Origin: Chthonomonadaceae bacterium | Lineage (GTDB): Bacteria; Armatimonadota; Chthonomonadetes; Chthonomonadales; Chthonomonadaceae | Reading direction: 5' to 3' | DNA: 10,089 nt | NCBI GenBank assembly: GCA_025355115.1 | Contig: JANXLO010000504.1 | Coordinates: forward strand, 1 to 10,089 | Shown: in pieces, positions 1 through 5,916 of the stretch | How positions within the stretch are numbered: the first letter of the stretch is position 1 | Layout: each line of letters begins with the position of its first letter | Position numbers and translations under genes: made by a program | Notes under the pieces: generated by a model | The model's database searches: none | Seen by the model: the letters and a program-made list of their open reading frames with translations, nothing else | Told to the model about the DNA's origin: nothing

Positions 1-582
1 CTGGTAATGGCATTTGTTTTTCATCTCGGTGGTATCCTCCTTACCATTTTCGCGAATGGTTATTGGTCATTATTCATCTCTACTTTATTAATAGGTATAG
101 CAAATGGTACAGTAGAAGCTGCCTGTAATCCTTTAGTGACCGCATTATACCCAAATGACAAGACCACTAAGCTTAATCATTTTCATTTATGGTTTCCGGG
201 TGGTATTGTTATCGGCACACTGATTGTTTACTTTTGTAATAAGGCCGGCTTAAGCACACAACTACAGGTAGGCATGATGCTGATCCCTACATTGATCTAT
301 GGGTATCTTTTTTCCAAACTGGATTTTCCTAAAACAGAAAGGGTTTCGAGTGGGGTTTCCACTGGTGAAATGTATCGCTCTTTATTAAATCCACTCTTCT
401 TCTTTATGATCATTTGTATGTTCGGTACAGCGATCACGGAATTATTTACGGGCCAGTGGATTGACGTGCTGTTGAAAAATGTAAATGATAATGCGATCCT
501 TTTGCTGACCATTGAAACGGGTATCATGGCGATAGGGCGGGGCTTTGCCGGTCCTGTTGTTCATCGGTTTTCTCCACAGGGA
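1..582 (+). CDS. MFS sugar permease, internal fragment (FucP/FHS-like)
   Basis: This is the middle part of a Major Facilitator Superfamily inner-membrane permease, probably importing a sugar or sugar derivative by proton symport. The reading frame is open from base 1 (frame 1), so the start lies outside the window; the ATG at 7 is probably internal. About 194 residues are visible. They contain several hydrophobic helices (roughly residues 5-25, 25-45, 65-80, 88-103 and 130-147) and the loop-helix signature [14 protein letters not shown], which I recall from sugar permeases of Bacteroidota. Familiar permease sequence runs to [11 protein letters not shown] near base 582. The frame then continues to a stop at 690, but that tail is antisense to thrC and looks nothing like a transporter. 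The DNA is clearly more AT-rich than the rest of the window. Family assignment is good; the exact substrate is unknown. Confidence 0.8.
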
Positions 583-584
583 TG
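580..584. other. Breakpoint between two unrelated sequences (probable contig chimera)
   Basis: A plus-strand permease frame loses its homology at about 582, and a minus-strand threonine synthase frame loses its homology at 584, so two truncated genes meet tail to tail. Base composition changes abruptly at the same point, from AT-rich to GC-rich. No inverted repeat, target duplication, integrase or transposase is visible at the joint. An assembly or library chimera is the most economical explanation; illegitimate recombination is the alternative. Confidence 0.75.
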
Positions 585-928
585 CCGAGCGCGATCTTGC
601 CTTCAGGAATCAGCACATAGCACCCCATTCCAGCCCGAGCGGCATAGGCGGCCGCGGCAGCGGAGGTGTTGCCTGTCGAAGCGCACATGACGGTCTGCCG
701 GCCGGCCTCGAGCGCCTTGGTGACCGCCATCGTCATGCCCCGATCCTTAAACGAGCCCGTGGGATTTAACCCTTCGAACTTTGCGTAGAGGGTAAGGAAT
801 GGACTGATTGCGGCAGACAGGCGCGGCAGGGGAATCAGCGGCGTGTCCCCCTCACAGAGAGTCACTATAGGAGTGGCCTCGGTTACAGGCAGTAAAGCCC
901 GGTAGCGGTCTATGACTCCACGATACAA
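584..928 (-). CDS. thrC: Threonine synthase, N-terminal fragment
   Basis: Threonine synthase converts O-phospho-L-homoserine to L-threonine and phosphate using PLP, the last step of threonine biosynthesis in the cytoplasm. The visible 115 residues begin [13 protein letters not shown], typical of the bacterial enzyme, followed by the EGDTPLI strand, the cofactor lysine in [10 protein letters not shown] (K61) and the PLP-phosphate loop STGNTSA (residues 84-90). Homology ends at PEGKIALG (residues 108-115); the full enzyme is about 350 residues, so roughly two thirds is missing at the junction. The start is TTG at 928: the minus strand reads GGAAAGAGAG (944-935) six bases before it, and the predicted N-terminus is the family's usual one. 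It lies 16 bp after the stop of the propeller gene and is probably co-transcribed with it. The cut is more likely an artefact than a biological truncation. Confidence 0.9.
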
Positions 929-944
929 AACGATCTCTCTTTCC

Positions 945-2015
945 TTACGCGGGCATCTTGCGAAGCAGCGTGATTCTGCCGATGGGAACCCACTCCGCGA
1001 CGATGATGTCCCCGTTGTGCAGATATTTGGCCGCATGCGGATGGATGAACTTGCCGGGAATGAAGTCGGTGCGAGGATGACCGCGCAGCTCCGGGACAGC
1101 CGCGCCGTCGCCGAGCTGGGTCACGACCTTGTTGTCCTTGTCCAGCAGGGTGACAGTGCTCTTCAGGTCGGCGACGATCATGTGATCGCCGTGAATGCCG
1201 AAGTAGCAAGGCAGGCGAATTCCGTCCGTGACCATGCTGACATACCTCCCGTCCAGTGTGAAGTACTGCAGCCTGCTGTTGGCGCGGTCGGTTATGACGA
1301 GGAGCGGCTCCTGTTTGTGCCGAGTGTCGAGCCAGATGCCGTGCGGCGTATTGAACTTGCCAGGCTCCTTGCCGGGGCCGCCAAACGTTCTAATCCAATC
1401 GCCTTTGAGATTGTACTGATGAATCCAGTGCGAGCCGTAGCCGTCGGCGATGTAGAAGTCACCGTTCGGGCTAAAGGCCACGTTTGTGGGAACGAAAGGA
1501 TTTTTACCTTTATATACGCCCGATTCTTGAGGCAGGCCCTTCTCCCAGATCATCTCTCCTGCAAGGGTGGTTTTCACGACCTGCCGATGGCCGGTGTCGC
1601 AGTGGTAGATGAACTCCTTCGAGCCCTCCTTGCGGATATCTATACCATGTCCGCCGCCAGCGAATCGATCCCCCCAGGAGGTGACGAACTTACCGTTCTT
1701 GTCGAACACGACGATGGCGTCCTTCTTTTCGCTCCCCGCCCCTACCGTGTGTGTGATATAGATGTAGCCTTTGGAGTCCTGCGCGACCCCCTGCGTCTCA
1801 CCCCACTTGATGCTGTCGGGCGGCACAAGCCAATCGTGAACGCATTCGTATCTGTGGTCGCCTTCGCCCAAAATGACTGAAGGGACCTGCTGACCTGCCA
1901 CTGCACTCCCGGATAGCGCCAGACCAGCGGCGGTATACCCAGCTTTGATCAACAGGTCACGGCGGGTGATCACGCAGCGTGTGAGAGTGTCTGAAATTGG
2001 GAGCGTGTCGCGCAT
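945..2015 (-). CDS. Tat-exported NHL-repeat six-bladed beta-propeller protein
   Basis: This 356-residue protein has a twin-arginine signal, [16 protein letters not shown] (arginines at 18-19), a hydrophobic stretch, and a likely AVA cleavage site near residue 40, so it should be exported folded to the periplasm or beyond. The rest is built from NHL-type propeller blades. Examples are the [12 protein letters not shown] unit near residues 76-87, [12 protein letters not shown] (219-230), [11 protein letters not shown] (246-256) and the closing blade with [18 protein letters not shown] near 325-342. Such propellers are usually binding or lyase-like scaffolds; no catalytic residues can be assigned here and the ligand is unknown. 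The ATG at 2015 was chosen because an AGGAG and an AGGTG lie just upstream and it leaves a standard Tat peptide; an upstream in-frame extension to 2072 runs into the promoter. It is divergent from mutY and 16 bp upstream of thrC. Confidence 0.85.
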   Translation of the reverse strand: MRDTLPISDTLTRCVITRRDLLIKAGYTAAGLALSGSAVAGQQVPSVILGEGDHRYECVHDWLVPPDSIKWGETQGVAQDSKGYIYITHTVGAGSEKKDAIVVFDKNGKFVTSWGDRFAGGGHGIDIRKEGSKEFIYHCDTGHRQVVKTTLAGEMIWEKGLPQESGVYKGKNPFVPTNVAFSPNGDFYIADGYGSHWIHQYNLKGDWIRTFGGPGKEPGKFNTPHGIWLDTRHKQEPLLVITDRANSRLQYFTLDGRYVSMVTDGIRLPCYFGIHGDHMIVADLKSTVTLLDKDNKVVTQLGDGAAVPELRGHPRTDFIPGKFIHPHAAKYLHNGDIIVAEWVPIGRITLLRKMPA

Positions 2016-2053
2016 GGCACCTATTCTCCTCGTCGAGCAACCAATGATGATGC

Positions 2054-2081
2054 ATTGTAGCATATTAAGCACATGTGAGAA
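2054..2081 (-). promoter_or_regulatory. Putative promoter of the propeller-thrC pair
   Basis: Read on the minus strand, an extended -10 box TGCTACAAT (TACAAT at 2059-2054) follows a TTCTCA -35-like hexamer (2081-2076) with a 16-base spacer. Transcription would begin near 2047, giving a leader of about 30 bases before the ATG at 2015. The match to sigma-70 consensus is moderate and untested. Confidence 0.45.
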
Positions 2082-2163
2082 TACAGGAAAACACGGCGTC
2101 CAAGACGTCTTTGTCAGTGGCCGATTGGCTGCAATAGCGCTTCAATGTCTCTGTCTCCATATG

Positions 2164-2172
2164 TGCTACAAT
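2164..2172 (+). promoter_or_regulatory. Putative extended -10 promoter of mutY
   Basis: TGCTACAAT (TACAAT at 2167-2172) is an extended -10 match. No good -35 hexamer lies 16-18 bases upstream; TTCAAT at 2141-2146 is 20 bases away. If used, transcription would begin near 2179, almost at the AGGAG ribosome site (2179-2183), giving a very short leader. Confidence 0.35.
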
Positions 2173-2191
2173 GCAGGCAGGAGAGGAACGG

Positions 2192-3337
2192 ATGTCTATG
2201 CTTCCGGTTGTTGACGATGAGAAGCGCGCACGAATGGCTGCGCGGCTGGTGGAGTGGTTTCTTGTGCATAAGCGTGACCTCCCCTGGCGCGGCGCATCCC
2301 CCTACGCCGTCTGGGTGTCGGAGATCATGCTTCAGCAGACACAGGTCGCGACGGCTATTCCTTTTTTTCGACGCTTCATGGCACACTTCCCCACCGTCGA
2401 AGCACTGGCGACAGCCCCCATTGACGAGGTGCTGAAGCACTGGGCGGGGCTAGGCTACTACGCCAGAACGCGCAATCTGCACAGCGCGGCGCAGGCGGTG
2501 GTAGCCCGATTCGGAGGAGAAGTTCCCAGGACTCCTCAGGAGATCGAGTCTCTGCCGGGAATTGGCCGCTACACGTCCGGAGCGATCCTCTCCATAGCCT
2601 ATGGCCTCCCGCGCCCGCTTGTCGATGCCAACGTCATTCGAGTCCTGAGCCGAGTGTTCGGCCTGAGAGGAGACCCGAAGTCGACATCGAACCAGGCCGC
2701 GCTCTGGTCATTGGCGGAGCAGTTGGTTCCGGACAGTTGCCCCGGCGACTTCAATCAGGGGCTTATGGAACTCGGTGCACTGATTTGCTCGCCAGCGGAG
2801 CCCAAATGCGAGCGATGCCCTTTGCTTCCCGACTGCATCGCAGGCAACTCCTCAGACCCGAGCGCGCTCCCGGAGTTTCCGCCTGGTCGCTCCATTATTT
2901 CGGTTACGCACAGCTCGGCACTTATTAGAGACAACACTGGCCGCTTCCTGATCGCACAGCGCCCGTTGCATGGCCTCTGGGGCGGCTTGTGGGAGTTCCC
3001 GCGCGTGGTGTGCGACCCGGCAGAAACGCCAGCTGAAGGGGCAGCACGAGCCGCGCGCGAGGTGGTCGGCCTTGAGACGCTGATCGGCGCGAAAGTCGGC
3101 AAAATCAAGCATGGCGTCACGCATCATCGCATCACTCTCTACGGGTTCGAGGCTCAACCATCCTCGCCTCACCCCGACCCTACGCCGCTCGACTGCATGG
3201 CATGGCGCTGGGAGACCCCCGAATCCCTGGAAAACTACGCTTTCTCCTCCCCGCAGGTTCTACTCCGTGAAGCGCTTCGCGATTATCTTCATCGTGAATT
3301 GATCGGCGACTTACAGCCCGCCCTCGACATCTATTGA
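2192..3337 (+). CDS. mutY: A/G-specific adenine DNA glycosylase MutY
   Basis: MutY removes adenine mispaired with 8-oxoguanine, limiting G:C to T:A mutation after oxidative damage. The 381-residue protein has every hallmark. VSEIMLQQTQVAT contains the catalytic glutamate (E44). A helix-hairpin-helix LPGIGRYTSGA lies at 121-131. The catalytic aspartate is in LVDANVIRVL (D145). The iron-sulfur cluster loop has cysteines 199, 206, 209 and 215 in the C-x6-C-x2-C-x5-C spacing. The C-terminal half is the NUDIX-like 8-oxoG recognition domain, with LIAQRPLHGLWGGLWEFPR near 253-271 and HGVTHHRITLYGF near 307-319. Length is normal for the family. The ATG at 2192 was preferred because AGGAG lies eight bases upstream (2179-2183); an ATG at 2171 would overlap the putative -10 box, and 2198 is also possible. 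The gene is divergent from the propeller gene and is followed at once by a nuclease remnant. Confidence 0.96.
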   Translation: MSMLPVVDDEKRARMAARLVEWFLVHKRDLPWRGASPYAVWVSEIMLQQTQVATAIPFFRRFMAHFPTVEALATAPIDEVLKHWAGLGYYARTRNLHSAAQAVVARFGGEVPRTPQEIESLPGIGRYTSGAILSIAYGLPRPLVDANVIRVLSRVFGLRGDPKSTSNQAALWSLAEQLVPDSCPGDFNQGLMELGALICSPAEPKCERCPLLPDCIAGNSSDPSALPEFPPGRSIISVTHSSALIRDNTGRFLIAQRPLHGLWGGLWEFPRVVCDPAETPAEGAARAAREVVGLETLIGAKVGKIKHGVTHHRITLYGFEAQPSSPHPDPTPLDCMAWRWETPESLENYAFSSPQVLLREALRDYLHRELIGDLQPALDIY

Positions 3338-3610
3338 TAGAGCTGTTATTACAGGCTCAACAACTCGGAATATCTCAGCAGATTCAAGCACAGGGTTGGA
3401 GTGCGAAGTTTGTCGATCAGTTCGAAGTTGATCTTTGCCCTGCGTTTCCCAATATGCGGGTATTTTCTCCCCGAAATCTGCGCTATATGCACTCGTTCGC
3501 CGATGCTTTGCCGGAAGACAGAATTTTGCAGCAAGCTAATGCAAAAAAAACCATAATTCCACATTTGCATGTTTCTGCAATTGGGCATGGACTGCCCCTT
3601 TGTGGGATGC
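3338..3610 (+). pseudogene. Remnant of a DUF1016/YhcG-type PDDEXK nuclease (N-terminal domain)
   Basis: The frame beginning at the TTG at 3334 (overlapping the mutY stop) encodes a stretch I recognise as the N-terminal domain of the DUF1016/YhcG family: QGWSAKFVDQFEVDL, then AFPNMRVFSPRNLRYM and HSFADALPEDRILQQ. Family members typically read like QGWGAKVIDRLAxDL, FSPRNLKYMRAF, then IxQQxVAxxPWGHN; this comparison is from memory. After ILQQ the similarity fades (KKTIIPHLHVSAIGHG) and the conserved PWGHN stretch, the linker and the entire C-terminal nuclease domain are missing. The N-terminal YWxIG helix is also reduced. There is no own ribosome site and the frame ends by 3633. The full protein is about 330-370 residues, so this is a scar of a lost gene, not a working enzyme. 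The local DNA is also more AT-rich than its neighbours. Confidence 0.7.
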
Positions 3611-3614
3611 CAAT
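3580..3614. repeat. Imperfect inverted repeat upstream of the SRPBCC gene
   Basis: ATTGGGCAT (3580-3588) and ATGCCAAT (3607-3614) are inverted copies differing by one inserted G. Inside lies a smaller GGGCA/TGCCC hairpin. It ends 30 bases before the ATG at 3645, where an operator could sit. No clear -35/-10 pair could be assigned around it; TACATT at 3617-3622 is the only -10-like hexamer. Confidence 0.25.
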
Positions 3615-3644
3615 ACTACATTTGAATCGATGAGGTGCTCTACC

Positions 3645-4295
3645 ATGTCAACTCCACTACCTGACATCACTGCTCCCCTGCCAGAAATCGAGACTGAGCT
3701 TGCCACAATGGCAGCGCCGCCCAAATCCGGGCGAAGCGCTACTATAGGCTCTGACGCGGCTTTCGCCAAAACGGGCCGGCACTGGAAGGAGTGGTTCGCG
3801 CTTTTAGACGCAGCAGGATGCGCGGAGATGAGCCATAAGCAGATTGTGGCAGTCGCAGCTTCGAAAGGACTGGGAGCGTGGTGGCAGCAGATGGTGGCAG
3901 TCCATTATGAGCGCGAATGGGGCCTACGCGATGTGAACATGAACTGTGACGGAGATTACAACGTGGGAGTCAGCAAAACTTTTCATGCCCCGCTCATCGC
4001 CGTATTCAATGCATGGTCAGACCCGACTCTCCGTGATATCTGGCTTCCAAACGTTCAAATGAGCATCCGCAAAGCCGTTCCAGGCAAGCGGATGCTCATT
4101 ACGTGGGCAGATGCTGGCAGTGTTAAAGTCGATTTCTATGTCAAGCCTACTGGCCATTGCTTATGCACTGTCGAGCATTCGAAGTTGGGAAGTGCGGATC
4201 AGGTAGAGCGTTACCGGGCATTCTGGTCGGAAGCGCTGGAACGACTCAGTGCCGCGTCACTGCAGTGGCTGATCAGCAGTATGTCAGAGGTTTAG
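3645..4295 (+). CDS. DUF4287-SRPBCC (AHSA1/START-like) two-domain protein
   Basis: This is a 216-residue protein without signal peptide or membrane segment. After a Pro-rich leader (about 1-35) comes a DUF4287-type segment (about 41-95) with TGRHWKEWFALLDAAGC, MSHKQIVAVA and GLGAWWQQMVAVHYEREWGLR. The second half (about 103-204) is a SRPBCC fold of the AHSA1 type: VSKTFHAPLIAVFNAWSD, DIWLP, then a beta-rich stretch and a final long helix beginning near VERYRAFWSEALERL. SRPBCC folds hold hydrophobic ligands; no ligand or reaction can be named. The ATG at 3645 follows GAGGTG with a seven-base spacer. The 3' end overlaps the convergent haemoglobin gene by 12 bp. It is an intact gene just downstream of the decayed nuclease. 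Domain identity comes from recalled family patterns. Confidence 0.8.
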   Translation: MSTPLPDITAPLPEIETELATMAAPPKSGRSATIGSDAAFAKTGRHWKEWFALLDAAGCAEMSHKQIVAVAASKGLGAWWQQMVAVHYEREWGLRDVNMNCDGDYNVGVSKTFHAPLIAVFNAWSDPTLRDIWLPNVQMSIRKAVPGKRMLITWADAGSVKVDFYVKPTGHCLCTVEHSKLGSADQVERYRAFWSEALERLSAASLQWLISSMSEV

Positions 4296-4646
4296 CACGT
4301 CATTGCGAGTGCTAGCTGCGATGGCAATTACCTGATCGATGAGGTGTGAGGGTGCTTTCATCTCCTCCAGTGTCGCACGCAGATGCCCAGCGACAGCGTC
4401 GAAATGGGCGCCGTTCAGGCCGTGCGCTACAAGATGCGCATGGGCGGCTCGCATACTTTTGCCGCTGTAGTGAGCCGGCCCGCCAAAGGCATAGGTCAAA
4501 AACGCTTTCATCGACGTAGCTTGTGCTTCCATGTCTACATCCTTGAAAAATTCCTTGATCAGGTTATCGCTCATGACCCTTTTGTAAAAAATGCCTACCG
4601 CACCGTGCACAGCGGCCTCACCGCCCAACTCTTCGTATAGTGACAT
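4284..4646 (-). CDS. glbN: Group I truncated haemoglobin
   Basis: A 120-residue 2-on-2 globin of the TrHb1 class that binds haem and handles oxygen or nitric oxide in the cytoplasm. It opens with SLYEELGGEAAV, carries the B10 tyrosine in FYKRV (Y21), the DVDM corner, KAFLTYAFGGP (47-57), and the proximal histidine in MRAAHAHLV (H69), followed by the usual LNGAHFDAVAGHL and DVLN ending. Against the cyanobacterial GlbN pattern as I recall it, the glutamine at 42 is kept but the distal histidine position (about 45) is serine and the next position methionine, so the haem is probably not bis-histidyl. The start is secure: AGGAGG (4656-4651) sits four bases before the ATG. It lies 158 bp after the esterase stop and overlaps the convergent SRPBCC gene by 12 bp. 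Detoxification of NO or oxygen storage are both possible roles. Confidence 0.93.
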   Translation of the reverse strand: MSLYEELGGEAAVHGAVGIFYKRVMSDNLIKEFFKDVDMEAQATSMKAFLTYAFGGPAHYSGKSMRAAHAHLVAHGLNGAHFDAVAGHLRATLEEMKAPSHLIDQVIAIAASTRNDVLNL

Positions 4647-4744
4647 CGATCCTCCTAAGCAAACTGTTTTTATCGTGAACGCACCTGCCCATTTGCAGTT
4701 GATATCGCATGTCTGTACCAGATGCGCAACTTCAATATAGTATG

Positions 4745-4766
4745 TGCGGATTTTATGCGTTCCGCA
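4745..4766. repeat. Short perfect inverted repeat between esterase and globin genes
   Basis: TGCGGA (4745-4750) and TCCGCA (4761-4766) can form a six-base-pair stem with a ten-base AT-rich loop, 38 bases past the esterase stop. No T-tract follows on the minus strand, so it is a poor rho-independent terminator. The rest of 4647-4804 holds the presumed globin promoter (a weak TTGCGC, 17 bases, GATATC on the minus strand) and no gene. Confidence 0.3.
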
Positions 4767-4804
4767 TCCTCAAAATGGATGATTGTGAGGCATCATACGG
4801 GTTT

Positions 4805-5836
4805 TCAACTGAGATGTCGGTGCAAGAATGCAAACGCTCCTGCGCCATGAAAACGATGGCCTCCTTCAAATATCTCCGCATCGAACTGCTCGGGCCTACC
4901 GAACTCGCGATAGATGTCCTGAGCCTGTGTAACGGCACTTTGGAACGCGGGGAGCGGAAATATAGTATCGACAGTCCCGCTGACGGCAAACAGCGCTCGC
5001 GGAACGATCAATGTCGCCAGATCAGGCATCTCGCATAGGTTAAGCAGACCAGGCACATAGTTGTCGACGCAATGATCTATGGAGAGGACAGAGGCGGCGA
5101 AAGTGTTGAAGTAGCTGCTGACGACACAGGCGGAAACTCGGGCATCCAGGGCGGCAGTGAAGAGTGAGACCAGGCCTCCGCCTGAGATGCCCATTATGCC
5201 AAGCCGCGACGGATCGACAATTTCCGTCCGAGACTCCAGGTAATCCAACGCCCGCATCGCATCCCATACTCGCCAACCGGACATCGTCTCCCCCAGCATC
5301 AGAGCCGCGGTGCTGTCGCGCCCGCACGAGGAGGTTCCTGGACCACCGCGACGAGCAGCCGCATCACGACGCCTCCCGAATCCGGTAATCTCTAGCGCGA
5401 AGGTCGGAAACCCCTGGCGCACACTCTGGAGGGCGAAATCCTCCGAATACTCCTCCCCCATTAATCCGCAGATGCCGTCGACTCCTACTCCGTGACCTGG
5501 GATGCAAAGCACGGTGGGCTGCCGAACGGTTGTTCCGTCCGGGATGAGGAAATAGCCGAAGGCGGTCAGATCAGGCCTCGTTGTGAACGTGATAGTCTCA
5601 CGACGATAGCCCTCGCACTGAACTATGTCAGTCACGACAGCGTTGAGGAGAGGTCGGTCCCACTGCTCCAGATTGCCGAGCAGGACGGCGAACCTGCGGC
5701 GGAACTCCCTCTGCCAGGCCGCCTGCTGTTCAATGGTCATGCCAGCAACATCCGCGCTCGCCCAGGCATATTCAGGCTGTACGGCGGCGATACGGGCATT
5801 ACGGTAGGTCTCCGTGTCGAATGTCGAGCAGTCCAT
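4805..5836 (-). CDS. Alpha/beta hydrolase, acetyl-xylan-esterase/dienelactone-hydrolase-like
   Basis: A 343-residue esterase-type alpha/beta hydrolase. The N-terminal third is a cap-like helical part; the fold starts with GYFLIPDGT and the oxyanion strand CIPGHG (111-116). The nucleophile elbow is GISGGG with Ser218. The acid is probably Asp290 in SGTVDTIFP, and the base His327 in FEGGHRFHG. No signal peptide is visible, so it is probably cytoplasmic, acting on imported oligosaccharides or other esters. Related proteins, from memory, are annotated as acetyl xylan esterase or the Abhydrolase_7 family; the substrate is uncertain. The ATG at 5836 follows GGGAGAG (5847-5841); an in-frame GTG at 5896 would add 20 residues of no clear merit. 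It is last in the minus-strand run and 80 bp after the glycoside hydrolase, so a role in deacylating the same glycan is reasonable. Confidence 0.82.
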   Translation of the reverse strand: MDCSTFDTETYRNARIAAVQPEYAWASADVAGMTIEQQAAWQREFRRRFAVLLGNLEQWDRPLLNAVVTDIVQCEGYRRETITFTTRPDLTAFGYFLIPDGTTVRQPTVLCIPGHGVGVDGICGLMGEEYSEDFALQSVRQGFPTFALEITGFGRRRDAAARRGGPGTSSCGRDSTAALMLGETMSGWRVWDAMRALDYLESRTEIVDPSRLGIMGISGGGLVSLFTAALDARVSACVVSSYFNTFAASVLSIDHCVDNYVPGLLNLCEMPDLATLIVPRALFAVSGTVDTIFPLPAFQSAVTQAQDIYREFGRPEQFDAEIFEGGHRFHGAGAFAFLHRHLS

Positions 5837-5916
5837 AAGACTCTCCCGTTTGGAATCGTCGTTGTGCGCTGAAAATGTGATCTGAGCGGATAGCACTTCA
5901 TGATCGCAGTCGGAGC

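Larger units (their letters stand above)
2051..2175. repeat. 12-bp inverted repeat spanning the divergent promoters
   Basis: The left arm TGCATTGTAGCA (2051-2062) and the right arm TGCTACAATGCA (2164-2175) are perfect reverse complements, separated by 101 bp. Each arm contains a TACAAT -10 box pointing outward toward its own gene. A short palindrome CACATGTG (2070-2077) and the similar CATATGTG (2159-2165 region) lie next to the arms. This may simply be two copies of the same extended -10 element, or binding sites of a shared regulator. Confidence 0.6.

Noticed and set aside
575..590. A mobile-element insertion at the breakpoint
   Set aside because: No terminal inverted repeats, target duplication, tRNA end or recombinase is visible on either side.
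583..690. C-terminal tail of the permease frame after the breakpoint
   Set aside because: It is the antisense of thrC codons, with Arg/Ser/Cys-rich content and no transporter-like hydrophobicity, so it is not a real protein end.
912..1880. Long plus-strand frame opposite the propeller gene
   Set aside because: It lacks a ribosome site and any family resemblance, while the minus-strand frame has a Tat signal and NHL blades. The long frame is a by-product of high GC.
3334..3633. The DUF1016-like frame as a functional small gene
   Set aside because: It has no ribosome site, begins inside the mutY stop, and lacks the conserved end of its domain and the nuclease domain.
4745..4766. Inverted repeat as terminator of the esterase transcript
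   Set aside because: The stem is only six pairs with a ten-base loop and no following T-run on the minus strand, so it was kept only as a repeat.
4709..5038. Plus-strand frame opposite the esterase end
   Set aside because: No family resemblance and no ribosome site; it overlaps the alpha/beta-hydrolase in antisense.
5837..5916. Independent promoter for the esterase between it and the glycosidase
   Set aside because: No convincing -35/-10 pair is visible on the minus strand in these 80 bases; co-transcription is simpler.
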